Below the pieces are notes generated by a model. That model made no database searches, was not told where the DNA came from, and worked only from the letters and a program-made list of their open reading frames with translations. DNA of 64,000 nucleotides from UBA6522 sp963664945 (GTDB lineage Bacteria > Pseudomonadota > Gammaproteobacteria > Steroidobacterales > Rariloculaceae). Below, piece after piece: positions 1-8,305 of the stretch. The position numbers were made by a program, and so were the translations under genes. Numbering within the stretch: position 1 is the first letter of the stretch; every line of letters starts with the position of its first letter. The DNA is taken from contig OY761822.1 of the NCBI GenBank assembly GCA_963664945.1, positions 2,666,001 through 2,730,000 of the forward strand. Reading direction: 5' to 3'.

Positions 1-1
1 C

Positions 2-283
2 CTGAATCTGTGCGTGCACCCGGAATTGCAACGGCGCGGATTCGGGCGGCAACTGCTGTACGCGCTGTGTACCCGCGCCGACTCGCTGGGCGTCGAGCGG
101 GCCTTTCTGGAGGTTCGCCCTTCCAACGCCGCCGCGGTCAAACTCTACACCTCCGCCGGATTCGAGCAGATCGGTGTGCGCCCGTCCTACTACCAGGCCG
201 ACGGCGGCCGGGAGGACGCCGTTATTTTCGCTGCCGGGATCAGCGATGCACTCAGGGAGATAGGCGAGACAGACGTTCTCTGA
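2..283 (+). CDS. rimI: Ribosomal protein S18-alanine N-acetyltransferase, C-terminal part
   Basis: The frame is open at the left window edge and ends in TGA at 281-283, so only about 93 C-terminal residues are present. The segment LCVHPELQRRGFGRQLL is the acetyl-CoA binding motif A of GNAT enzymes (Q/R-x-x-G-x-G/A), followed by the NxxAxxLYxxxGFE motif B (NAAAVKLYTSAGFEQIG). The last part, with a YY pair and DAVIF, matches the RimI ending. RimI acetylates the N-terminal alanine of ribosomal protein S18. The 3' end converges on and overlaps the 3' end of valS by about 30 bases. Family is certain. RimI is chosen over other GNATs from motif wording and small size. Confidence 0.75.
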   Translation: MNLCVHPELQRRGFGRQLLYALCTRADSLGVERAFLEVRPSNAAAVKLYTSAGFEQIGVRPSYYQADGGREDAVIFAAGISDALREIGETDVL

Positions 284-3014
284 TCTGCTCGAGGCGCTCG
301 TCGAGTGCCGCCGCCCGTTCCCGTTCCCGGTTCACGACCTCCGCCGGCGCATTGGCCAGGAACTTCGGGTTGGCGAGCTTCTGCCCGCTGCGCTGACGGT
401 CGTGCGATGCCCGCTGAATTTGCTTGCTCAGCCGGGCGCGTTCCGCCGCCATGTCGATCAATCCTTCCAGAGGGACGAGAATCGTCATCTGGCCCACCAG
501 GGCGGTGGCCGCGCCGGTCACCTCGTCCGCCGAATCGACAAAGCCGATGTCGTCCAGGCGGGCCAGGTTCTTCAGCAGCGATTCGTGTTGGCGAACGCGC
601 GCCCGGTCCAGGTCCGTGGCGCCGGCGAGACGGGCCGGGAGCCGCTTGCCCGGGGCGATGGACATCTCGCCCCGAACCTGCCGGACGCCCATGACGAACG
701 CCTTGAGCCAATCGATTTCCGCTTCGGCCTCGGGGTCGGCATACAACGACTCCGGTCGAGGCTGCGCTTCCAGCATGATGGTTTCGCTGTCGCGACCGGT
801 CTGCGCAGCCAGCTTGAGCCACAATTCCTCGGTCACGAAGGGGATGACCGGGTGCAGGAGCCGCAGCAGCGCCCCCAGCACGTCCGCCAGGCACCGTTGC
901 GCGGCCTGGACATTCTCCGGTGGCGCGTCCGGATCGTTCAGGACGGTCTTGGTCATCTCCAGGTACCAGTCGCAGAACTCGTGCCATGTGAACTCGTACA
1001 GCGCCTGGGTGGCCAGGTCGAACCGGTATTCGGCGAAAGTTTGTTGCACCCGCTCGATCACCGCGCGCAGCCGCGAACGAATCCAGCGGTCCGCGATGGT
1101 GTACTGCAACGGCTCTTCGGGGAGCGGGGCCCGCACATGCGAAAAGACGTACTGGGCGGCGTTCCAGAGCTTGTTGCAGAAGTTGCGGCTGCCCTCGACG
1201 CGGCCCATGTCCAGGCTGACATCGCGCCCGGTGGTTGCCAGCGAGGCGAAGGTGAGGCGAAGCGCGTCGGCACCGTATGCGGCGATGCCGTCGGGGAATT
1301 CCTTTCGCGTACTCGCCTCGATGCGTTCCTTGAGATGCGTCTGCATCATCCCCTCGGTTCGCTTGCGGACCAGCGTCTCGAGGTCCACGCCGTCGACGAT
1401 GAAGAGGGGATCGAGGACGTTGCCCTTCGACTTGGACATCTTCTGCCCGGACTGGTCTCTCACCAGTCCATGGATGTAGACATCGGAGAACGGCACGTCG
1501 CCCATGAACTTCAATCCCATCATGATCATCCGCGCCACCCAGAAGAAGATGATGTCGAATCCGGTCACCAGCACCTGGGTGGGATAGAACGCTTCCAGTT
1601 CCCTTGATCCCGCGGGCCAGCGCATCGTGGAAAACGGCCACAGCGCCGATGAAAACCAGGTGTCCAGGACATCGTCGTCCTGCCGCAGGGGGATCTCCGC
1701 GCCGAGGCCGTGCGTCGCCCGGGCCTCCTCCTCGCTTCGGCCCACGTAAACGTTCCCTTCGCCGTCGTACCAGGCCGGGACCCGGTGGCCCCACCACAAC
1801 TGGCGGGAAATGCACCAGTCCTCGATATTGCGCATCCACTCGAAGTAGGTCCTGGACCAGTTCCCGGGGACGAAGCGGATGCCGCCGTCCTCCACCGCCG
1901 CGATCGCGGGTTCCGCCAGGGGGCCGGCACGCACGTACCACTGTTCCGTCAGCAGGGGTTCGACCAGCGCGCCGCTGCGGTCGCCGCGGGGCACCATGTG
2001 GCGGTGTTCCTGTACCCCGTCCAGCAATCCTTCCGCCCGCAGCTCTTCCAGGACTCGCTCCCGGGCGTCGAATCGGTCCAGTCCGCGGAAGCGTGCCGGC
2101 ACCGCGTCGTTGAGCGCGGCGGATGCGTCGAATATGTCGATGGCTTCCAGGCCGTGCCGCCGGCCGACCTCAAAGTCGTTGAAGTCGTGGGCCGGGGTGA
2201 TCTTCACGCACCCGGTTCCGAACTCGGGGTCGACGTAGTCGTCGGCTATCACGGGAATCCGTCGCTCCGCCAGGGGCAGCAGCACTTCCTGCCCGACGTA
2301 TTTCCCATAGCGCTCGTCGTCGGGGTGCACGGCGACGGCCGTGTCGCCCAGCATCGTTTCGGGCCGGGTGGTCGCCACCACCAGGTAGTCGTCGCTGTCG
2401 AGAAGCGGATATCGAAACCGCCAGATCTTCCCGGTTTCTTCCGCGACCAGCACCTCCAGGTCGGAAATCGCCGTGTGCAGCACCGGGTCCCAGTTGACCA
2501 GCCGCTTGCCGCGATAGATCAGTCCTTCCTCGTAGAGCCGCACGAAGACCTCGGTGACCGCCTCGCAGAGTTCCGGGTCCATGGTGAAGCGGTCGCGGGT
2601 CCAGTCCACCGACGCGCCGAGCCGCCGGATCTGCCTGGAAATGGTGCTGCCGGAATGTTCCTTCCAGTCCCATACCCGGCTTACGAAGGCGTCCCGGCCC
2701 AGTTCGCGCCGGGTACGGCCTTCGGCATCCAGCAGCCGCTCCACCACCATTTGCGTGGCGATGCCCGCGTGGTCGGTGCCCATCTGCCAGAGCGTGTTGT
2801 CGCCGCACATCCGGTGGTAGCGGATCAGGGCATCCATGATGGTGTACTGGAACGCGTGGCCCATGTGCACGGTGCCGGTCACGTTGGGCGGCGGAATGAC
2901 GATGCAATAGCTCTTGCCTTGCCCCGACGGCTTGAAATAACCCGCCGCTTCCCAGCGCCGGTATTGCCGGGACTCGATCCTGCCGGGCTGGTAGCCCTTC
3001 CTGGGTTCGTTCAT
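252..3014 (-). CDS. valS: Valine--tRNA ligase
   Basis: Class I aminoacyl-tRNA synthetase of 920 residues, the usual ValS length, charging tRNA-Val in the cytoplasm. The HIGH-type motif is HMGH (about residues 50-53, after PPPNVTGTV), the KMSKS motif is in GQKMSKSKGN, and the editing domain lies between them. The C-terminal tail (AAERARLSKQI to the end) is the charged coiled coil typical of ValS. The open frame extends upstream, but the ATG at 3014 (MNEPRKGYQPG) is preferred: it starts 8 bases after the holC stop and gives the family length. It forms a pepA-holC-valS run, a common gammaproteobacterial order. Confidence 0.97.
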   Translation of the reverse strand: MNEPRKGYQPGRIESRQYRRWEAAGYFKPSGQGKSYCIVIPPPNVTGTVHMGHAFQYTIMDALIRYHRMCGDNTLWQMGTDHAGIATQMVVERLLDAEGRTRRELGRDAFVSRVWDWKEHSGSTISRQIRRLGASVDWTRDRFTMDPELCEAVTEVFVRLYEEGLIYRGKRLVNWDPVLHTAISDLEVLVAEETGKIWRFRYPLLDSDDYLVVATTRPETMLGDTAVAVHPDDERYGKYVGQEVLLPLAERRIPVIADDYVDPEFGTGCVKITPAHDFNDFEVGRRHGLEAIDIFDASAALNDAVPARFRGLDRFDARERVLEELRAEGLLDGVQEHRHMVPRGDRSGALVEPLLTEQWYVRAGPLAEPAIAAVEDGGIRFVPGNWSRTYFEWMRNIEDWCISRQLWWGHRVPAWYDGEGNVYVGRSEEEARATHGLGAEIPLRQDDDVLDTWFSSALWPFSTMRWPAGSRELEAFYPTQVLVTGFDIIFFWVARMIMMGLKFMGDVPFSDVYIHGLVRDQSGQKMSKSKGNVLDPLFIVDGVDLETLVRKRTEGMMQTHLKERIEASTRKEFPDGIAAYGADALRLTFASLATTGRDVSLDMGRVEGSRNFCNKLWNAAQYVFSHVRAPLPEEPLQYTIADRWIRSRLRAVIERVQQTFAEYRFDLATQALYEFTWHEFCDWYLEMTKTVLNDPDAPPENVQAAQRCLADVLGALLRLLHPVIPFVTEELWLKLAAQTGRDSETIMLEAQPRPESLYADPEAEAEIDWLKAFVMGVRQVRGEMSIAPGKRLPARLAGATDLDRARVRQHESLLKNLARLDDIGFVDSADEVTGAATALVGQMTILVPLEGLIDMAAERARLSKQIQRASHDRQRSGQKLANPKFLANAPAEVVNRERERAAALDERLEQIRERLSRLSP

Positions 3015-3022
3015 GATCTGCG

Positions 3023-3481
3023 TCAAATCGAGTGCGTCTGCAGCTCGTACCCCCTGTCCTGGTAGAAACGGTAGCGCCGGCGCCCCTGGCTCCTGCGGGC
3101 CGGATCGGCGTCGACGATTTCGGCCACGCGGGCGTAACGGCTGAAAAAGCCGGGCACCTCGCCCGCCAGATTGATCATCACGTCCCAATGATCTCCAGCC
3201 TCGGCGGGAGGATCGTCCGGGGAATTCGAATCGCCGACACCGATCACCACCGGCTCATCGCCGTCTGCCGGCTGACCCCGTCCGGCGACGAGATGGGGGA
3301 TGAAGCTGCCCTGTGAGAACGTCCATAGCAGATCGTCCAGCCTGCTGGCATCGGCATCGTCGGCTGCGTTGACGAAGACGTGATGCCGGCGTTGCACGGC
3401 CTTCTGCGCAATCCGGCAGGCTGTCCTGAGTCTGGAGTCCGGGTTGTCGGTATCCAGAATATAGAAGTCGACCCGGGTCAC
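3023..3481 (-). CDS. holC: DNA polymerase III subunit chi
   Basis: A 152-residue protein matching HolC. It begins with VDFYIL, has the ACRIAQKAVQRRHHVFV stretch, the LDDLLWTFSQGSFIPH motif and a C-terminal GRRRYRFYQDRGYELQTH. Chi is the clamp-loader accessory subunit that links the replisome to single-stranded-DNA-binding protein. It lies between pepA (118 bases upstream) and valS (8 bases downstream) on the same strand, consistent with one transcript. There is an insertion-like acidic loop in the middle (GDSNSPDDPPAEAGDH), which makes it slightly longer than the E. coli protein. Confidence 0.93.
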   Translation of the reverse strand: MTRVDFYILDTDNPDSRLRTACRIAQKAVQRRHHVFVNAADDADASRLDDLLWTFSQGSFIPHLVAGRGQPADGDEPVVIGVGDSNSPDDPPAEAGDHWDVMINLAGEVPGFFSRYARVAEIVDADPARRSQGRRRYRFYQDRGYELQTHSI

Positions 3482-3530
3482 GATGTTTCAGGGCCTGTAG
3501 TCGCCGTGCGGGACCGTTCTGCCGAATTCC

Positions 3531-3560
3531 TCACGTTCTTCACGTTCTTGGCGTTCTTCA
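3531..3560. repeat. Short tandem 9-mer between pepA and holC
   Basis: About three imperfect copies of a 9-base unit (cacgttctt-like: cacgttctt, cacgttctt, ggcgttctt) lie in the 118-base gap between pepA and holC. It is read by eye. No function is evident. It could be a slippage tract or part of a transcript spacer. Confidence 0.5.
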
Positions 3561-3599
3561 AGACAGAACGGGCGCCATCGCCGCGGCCGAGGTTCCCGC

Positions 3600-5084
3600 T
3601 CATTGCAGGTTGAGCAGGAAGTCCACCAGCATCGGCACCGGCCTGCCCGTCGCCCCCTTGCGTTTGCCGGAGGGATGCCAGGCGGCGCCGGCAATGTCCA
3701 GGTGCGCCCAGGGCGTATCGCCCACGAACCGGGACAGGAATTGCGCGCCGATGCTGGCGCCGGCGAAGCGGCCGCCGATATTGGCGAAATCGGCGAAGTT
3801 GCTTCGCATCCCCTCGCCGTACTCGTCGTCGACGGGAAGCCGCCAGGCCGGATCCAGCGATCGCTTGCCCGCATCCAGCAGGCCGGCGGCGAGTTGCTCG
3901 TCGTTGGCGAACAGGCCCGTGTAGAGGTGGCCGACGGCGACGACGCAGGCGCCGGTGAGCGTCGCCACATCCAGCAGGCATCGGGGCTCGTAGCGGGAAG
4001 CATAGGTCAGCGCATCGCAGAGGATCAGCCGGCCCTCGGCGTCGGTGTTGAGGACTTCCACGGTCTTGCCCGACATGCTGGTGACGATATCGCCCGGGCG
4101 AGTCGCCCGCCCGCCCGGCATGTTTTCGCACGCGGGCACCACGGCGACGACATTGATCCCGGGCTGCAATTCGCCAAGCGCGGCCATGGCGCCGATGACG
4201 CTTGCGGCGCCGCACATGTCGAACTTCATTTCGTCCATCCTGGCGGACGGTTTCAGGGAGATGCCGCCGGTGTCGAAAGTGATCCCCTTGCCGCAAATCG
4301 CCACCGGCGCGGTTTCGTTGCCGGCGCCGTTGTATTGCATGACGATCAGGCGGGCCGGCTCCTCGGCCCCGTGGGTCACGGAGAGCAGCGCGCCCATTCC
4401 CAGGCTCCGCATGTCGTCTTCGTCCAGGACTTCCGTTTCCATGCGTTCGAATCGGTCGGCCAGCTCGCGGGCCTGCCCGGCGAGGTGGGACGGAGTGCAG
4501 ACATTCGGAGGCCGATTGCCCAGGTCCCGGGCGATCTTGACGCCCGCGGCGATCGCCCGGCCGTCGTTCACGCCGCGCCCGGCTTCCGACGCCTCGCCGG
4601 TCGCGGCCGCAATGGCGAATCGAGCCAGCGCGCTGTCCTCCGGCGCCTCGCTCTTGAGTTCGTCGAAGCGGTACAGGGCGCCGCTGGCCGCGGCCACCGT
4701 GACGCGCGCGGCGTAGTAGGCATCCACGCCACTGGCGCCATCCCGGGACAGGTAGCTGGTGGCATCCGTAACGCCCGTCCGGCTCAGCGCCGCCGCCGCG
4801 GCGGCAACGGCCTTGTCAAGCGCCTTCGCGTCGAATTTTTCTTCCTTGCCGCAGCCCACCAGGAGCACCCGCTCGGCCTCGATACCCTCAAGACCCGGCA
4901 GCAACAGCGTGCGCCCCGCCTTCGCGGAGGCGTCGCCGATCTCCACGAGCCGGCCCACGGCGCCGCCGCAGGACTCGTCCACGGCCTGCGTGGCAGCCGC
5001 CAATGCTCCGTTCTCGAACAGGGGCAGGATTACGCAACCGGTCGCCTCACCGGCGGCAGGTTCCGTCGTAACGGAAAATTGCAT
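3600..5084 (-). CDS. pepA: Leucyl aminopeptidase (M17)
   Basis: A 494-residue M17 family cytosolic aminopeptidase. The family signature NTDAEGRL is present in VEVLNTDAEGRLILCDAL. The metal-binding and catalytic region GKGITFDTGGISLKP, with MKFDMCGAASVIG after it, is intact. The N-terminal half is the variable macro-like domain. In E. coli PepA also acts as a DNA-binding cofactor in Xer recombination and carAB control, but nothing here tests that role. The ATG at 5084 has a good Shine-Dalgarno sequence (AAGGAGAG, 6 bases upstream). It is divergent from lptF across a 157-base gap that must hold both promoters. Confidence 0.96.
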   Translation of the reverse strand: MQFSVTTEPAAGEATGCVILPLFENGALAAATQAVDESCGGAVGRLVEIGDASAKAGRTLLLPGLEGIEAERVLLVGCGKEEKFDAKALDKAVAAAAAALSRTGVTDATSYLSRDGASGVDAYYAARVTVAAASGALYRFDELKSEAPEDSALARFAIAAATGEASEAGRGVNDGRAIAAGVKIARDLGNRPPNVCTPSHLAGQARELADRFERMETEVLDEDDMRSLGMGALLSVTHGAEEPARLIVMQYNGAGNETAPVAICGKGITFDTGGISLKPSARMDEMKFDMCGAASVIGAMAALGELQPGINVVAVVPACENMPGGRATRPGDIVTSMSGKTVEVLNTDAEGRLILCDALTYASRYEPRCLLDVATLTGACVVAVGHLYTGLFANDEQLAAGLLDAGKRSLDPAWRLPVDDEYGEGMRSNFADFANIGGRFAGASIGAQFLSRFVGDTPWAHLDIAGAAWHPSGKRKGATGRPVPMLVDFLLNLQ

Positions 5085-5241
5085 GTCAAACTCTCCTTTG
5101 CGCCGCGGGGTTGGGGAAACAGTCCCGCAATGGTCAAAACCGGCGCACCGCCCCGCCGCGGGGTTGTGCTATTGTCGATACACCGCCCGAAAGCGGGCTA
5201 AGTGTACTCGTTGCTTCAGGCACATTGAAACCCACGCCGCC

Positions 5242-6339
5242 GTGCACCTGATATCCCGCTACATCCTCCGTGAAACCTTCTCCTCGTGGTTGATCGTGAC
5301 GATGGTGCTCGTCGTCATTTTCATGAGCAATCAGTTCGCGGAGACCCTGGACGACGCCGCCGGCAACGAGTTGCCGCGGAGCGCCGTGTTCGCTGTCCTG
5401 GGTTTGACGTCCCTGCAGTACATCACCTGGCTCGCGCCGATCGGCCTGTTCCTGGGCATCCTGCTGGCGTTGGCCCGCATGAACAGGGACTCGGAGATGA
5501 TCGCTCTCGAAGCCTGCGGGGTCGGGCCTTCCCGCCTCCTGGTCCCGATCGGCGTGTTGACGCTGATTCTCTCGGCGACGGTGGCGTGGTTGTCGTTGAT
5601 CGCCACGCCGGAGGCTTCCCGCCAGGTGGAACAGATACGGCTGCAGGCCCGGGAATCGCTGGAAATCGGGGTGCTGGAAGCGGGGACGTTCACCAGTCCC
5701 GATTCGGGGGAAACGATCATTTACGCGCAGGAGGTGACGGGCGGCGCGATTCACGACGTCTTCATCCAGCGCAACGACGGCGACCGTGTCATGGTCATCG
5801 TCGCGGCTCGGGGCGAGCGGCGGCTCGATGCGGACGGGCAGTTGTCCTTTGTGCTCTACGACGGACGCCGCTATGAAGGCGTACCAGGGGAGCGGAGCTT
5901 CCGGATCGTCGAATTTGCCGAACACGGCATGCCCGTGCGCCTGGTCGAGCAACGCGACGGCGACCAGCCCGTGGAGACGAAATCCCTGGCGGCCCTGGCG
6001 GGTTCGTCCGATCCCGCCGATCGCGCCGAACTGCAGTGGCGGATCTCTTCGCCGCTGTCGCTGTTCGTGTTGGCGCTGCTTGCGATACCGCTCAGCCGGT
6101 CGCGGCCCAGGGAGGGACGCTACGCCCGCCTCGGGGTGGGCATTCTCCTGTACATCACCTACCTGAACCTGCTGTCCATCGCCAGGGCGTGGGTCGAGCG
6201 CGAGCAGGTACCCGACTGGCTGGGCGTCTGGTGGGTGCACGCGATGCTCGGCGTGCTCGGGCTCGCGCTGTTGGCACGGCAGTCCGGGTGGTTCACGCGT
6301 GCCGGGCGCGCGGCGCCGGCGGGAGTTTCTCCGGCATGA
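5242..6339 (+). CDS. lptF: LPS export ABC transporter permease LptF
   Basis: Inner-membrane permease of the LptB2FG lipopolysaccharide extractor. The GTG at 5242 (VHLISRYILRETFSSW) gives 365 residues, the normal length; the open frame runs further upstream but lacks the family N terminus. Hydrophobic segments are visible at the N terminus (WLIVTMVLVVIFMSNQF), at IGLFLGILLALARM with the conserved MNRDSEMIAL after it, and in the C-terminal bundle, with a periplasmic jellyroll domain between. The stop overlaps the lptG start as ATGA, indicating translational coupling. Confidence 0.93.
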   Translation: MHLISRYILRETFSSWLIVTMVLVVIFMSNQFAETLDDAAGNELPRSAVFAVLGLTSLQYITWLAPIGLFLGILLALARMNRDSEMIALEACGVGPSRLLVPIGVLTLILSATVAWLSLIATPEASRQVEQIRLQARESLEIGVLEAGTFTSPDSGETIIYAQEVTGGAIHDVFIQRNDGDRVMVIVAARGERRLDADGQLSFVLYDGRRYEGVPGERSFRIVEFAEHGMPVRLVEQRDGDQPVETKSLAALAGSSDPADRAELQWRISSPLSLFVLALLAIPLSRSRPREGRYARLGVGILLYITYLNLLSIARAWVEREQVPDWLGVWWVHAMLGVLGLALLARQSGWFTRAGRAAPAGVSPA

Positions 6340-7409
6340 ACGTTCTGGACCGCTACGTCGCCACCGCGGTGCTCAGGGGCGTGACCCTGGTGCTGGCCGT
6401 GCTGATCTCCGTGGGCACGGTATTCGAATTCATGGGCCAGCTACCCGATGTCGGTACGGCTCAATACTCGATCGGCGACGCCCTGGCCTTCGTGGTGCTG
6501 CGGATTCCCCGCCTGCTGGTCAGACTGCTGCCGGCGGCCGCCCTGATCGGTGCGTTGCTGGGCCTCGGAAACCTGGCGGTGCAGCGCGAACTGGTGGTGA
6601 TGCGCGCCAGCGGCATCTCTGTTGCGCGCCTCGCCGGATCGGTGGCGTCGGCGGGTGTCGTGCTGATGATCGTAATGGCCCTGCTGGGCGAGTCGCTGGC
6701 TCCGTCGATGAGCGTGTACGCCAGGGGCCTGAGGGCACAGGCGCTCCTGGACACGGAGGACGTCGCATCGGGCGGCGCTTCCACCTGGCTCAAAAGCGGC
6801 GACCGGATCGTCAACCTGCGCAGGGAAGCCGACGGCTTCGGTTTCGGCGGCGTCTACCTGTTCGAACTGGACGGCGAGCAGGGACTGACGCATATCGCGC
6901 ATGCGGATACCACGGATATCGATCAGGCCAACCAGTGGATTCTCGAGAACTACGCCGAAACGATTTTTCAGGGATCGGCCGGCGTGACCGCCAGCACCGA
7001 CCGCCTGGCCGTCAAGGACTATGGCCTGAGCCTGGATTTGCTCGAGTTTTCGGTGATTCGGGCCGACCTTCTGGATACCAGCGGGCTGACCCGCTATATC
7101 GCTTACCTGCAGGCAAACGGCCTGGACGCGACGCCCTACCTGATCGCCTTCTGGGCGCGAATGGCGGACATCGTCTCGGTTGCGCTCATGACCGTGCTGG
7201 CCCTGCCGTTCGTGCTCGGCGGCATGCGCTCGGCGGGAACCGGTGTCAGGGTCCTGATCGGTTTGCTGATCGGCCTGGCCTACTACGTGACGGCGCAGGC
7301 CTTCGCCAACAGCGGCCAGGTATTCGACTTGGATCCCCGGGTGGTCGCCTGGCTGCCCACCGCCGCTCTGGTGCTGGTCAACGCGCTGGCGTTTTCAAGG
7401 GTCCGCTAG
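6336..7409 (+). CDS. lptG: LPS export ABC transporter permease LptG
   Basis: Partner permease of LptF, 357 residues. The start MNVLDRYVATAVLRG is typical of LptG. The first transmembrane helix is followed by LLPAAALIGALLGLGNLA and the conserved ELVVMRASGIS segment, then a periplasmic beta domain and a C-terminal membrane bundle (VALMTVLALPFVLGG). The open frame begins earlier, but the ATG at 6336 overlaps the lptF stop by four bases. LptB, LptA and LptC are not in the window, which is normal. Confidence 0.94.
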   Translation: MNVLDRYVATAVLRGVTLVLAVLISVGTVFEFMGQLPDVGTAQYSIGDALAFVVLRIPRLLVRLLPAAALIGALLGLGNLAVQRELVVMRASGISVARLAGSVASAGVVLMIVMALLGESLAPSMSVYARGLRAQALLDTEDVASGGASTWLKSGDRIVNLRREADGFGFGGVYLFELDGEQGLTHIAHADTTDIDQANQWILENYAETIFQGSAGVTASTDRLAVKDYGLSLDLLEFSVIRADLLDTSGLTRYIAYLQANGLDATPYLIAFWARMADIVSVALMTVLALPFVLGGMRSAGTGVRVLIGLLIGLAYYVTAQAFANSGQVFDLDPRVVAWLPTAALVLVNALAFSRVR

Positions 7410-7588
7410 CGTAATGTCTCTTAAATGCGCATACTATTGGGTGCGCACAGAATCAAATGTAACCACTTGTTTTATAAGTTTGTTTCCCAGTATTCGCTCA
7501 CATCCGGCCGATAACGAATTTGTGAGTCGGGACACTGGCGACTGGCTCGGGAACCGTCGACCGGAGCGGGCGAACGGCATGCCCCCGG

Positions 7589-7743
7589 GAGCTTGCGCCC
7601 TAGGAATTCGCGGCTGCAAATCCGCTCCCGTCCGCCCCTCCGGCCGCTCGATTTCGTCAAGTATGACCCGATATTCTCCCCGATCGATCAAAGGGACGGC
7701 GATGGCGAATTGCCGGTACGGCCCGTGCCTACTGCGCAAGCTC
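7589..7743. repeat. Dispersed palindromic repeat, family A copy 1
   Basis: About 155 bases bounded by inverted ends (agcttgcgc on the left at 7590-7598, gcgcaagct on the right at 7734-7742). The interior is nearly identical to 15160-15275 and, in inverse orientation, to 24740-24875: a stretch beginning ggctgcaaatccgctc, then gctcgatttcgtcaa and tatgacccgatattctcc. The right end overlaps the last codons and stop of the RDD gene on the minus strand. The remaining lptG-to-repeat spacer (7410-7588) shows no convincing gene. Confidence 0.8.
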
Positions 7744-8202
7744 CGGGGGCCGATGCGGCATTTGGACCATGCAGGTTCCGGAAAGCCGGTCGTGCCAGCA
7801 GAGCGCGTCCCGGTCCCACCAGGCCCAGAGCAGGCCCAGTCCGGGTGGGATCAGCAGCAGCCAGGCCGCCAGGTAGCGAAGGGCGGCTTGCCGCCAGTCA
7901 AGTCCGCCACCGTCCATGGTGGTCACCTGCAGCCTCCAGGCCCTGGCTCCGAGCGTCTGGCCGCCGTGGGTCCAGGAATAGCCGAAAAACAGGAAGTTGA
8001 CGCCGAGCAGGACAAGCCCGAACCACCACGATCCCGGGGGAATGGCATTACCTCCACGGGCCATTACCAGCAGCAGGGTCAATACCATGACCAATCCCGC
8101 GAACAGCAGGGCGTCGTAGAACAGTGCGGCGCTTCGCCGCAGCAGGCCGGGTGGGGGGAGGTCGATTCGCTTCATGGAGACGTCGCCAGGTTGCTCGGGC
8201 AT
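7729..8202 (-). CDS. RDD family membrane protein
   Basis: Small integral membrane protein of 157 residues (148 if the second ATG at 8175 is used). It has the RDD signature near the N terminus (LLRRSAALFYDALLFAGLV, with R and D in the first helix), a second helix ending in WTHGGQTLGARAWRLQV, and a third helix (YLAAWLLLIPPGLGLLWAWW) followed by a CWHDRLSGT motif. These are typical RDD elements, a family linked to ion or compatible-solute exchange in a few cases, mostly unknown. The final residues ELAQ and the TAG stop are encoded by the end of repeat family A, so the C terminus was probably altered by insertion. Confidence 0.85.
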   Translation of the reverse strand: MPEQPGDVSMKRIDLPPPGLLRRSAALFYDALLFAGLVMVLTLLLVMARGGNAIPPGSWWFGLVLLGVNFLFFGYSWTHGGQTLGARAWRLQVTTMDGGGLDWRQAALRYLAAWLLLIPPGLGLLWAWWDRDALCWHDRLSGTCMVQMPHRPPELAQ

Positions 8203-8305
8203 AATACGCTACCGAAACGCGGTCGCCACGCCCCAAAAAAAGAGGGGCCGCTCAGTTGATTCCTCAATATACGGCTGACGAACAACCAGACAGGGGATTG
8301 AAATA

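Noticed and set aside
3603..5201. 532-residue plus-strand frame over pepA
   Set aside because: Antisense shadow of pepA.
7414..8259. 281-residue plus-strand frame over repeat A1 and the RDD gene
   Set aside because: It runs through a non-coding repeat and opposite to a gene with family motifs.
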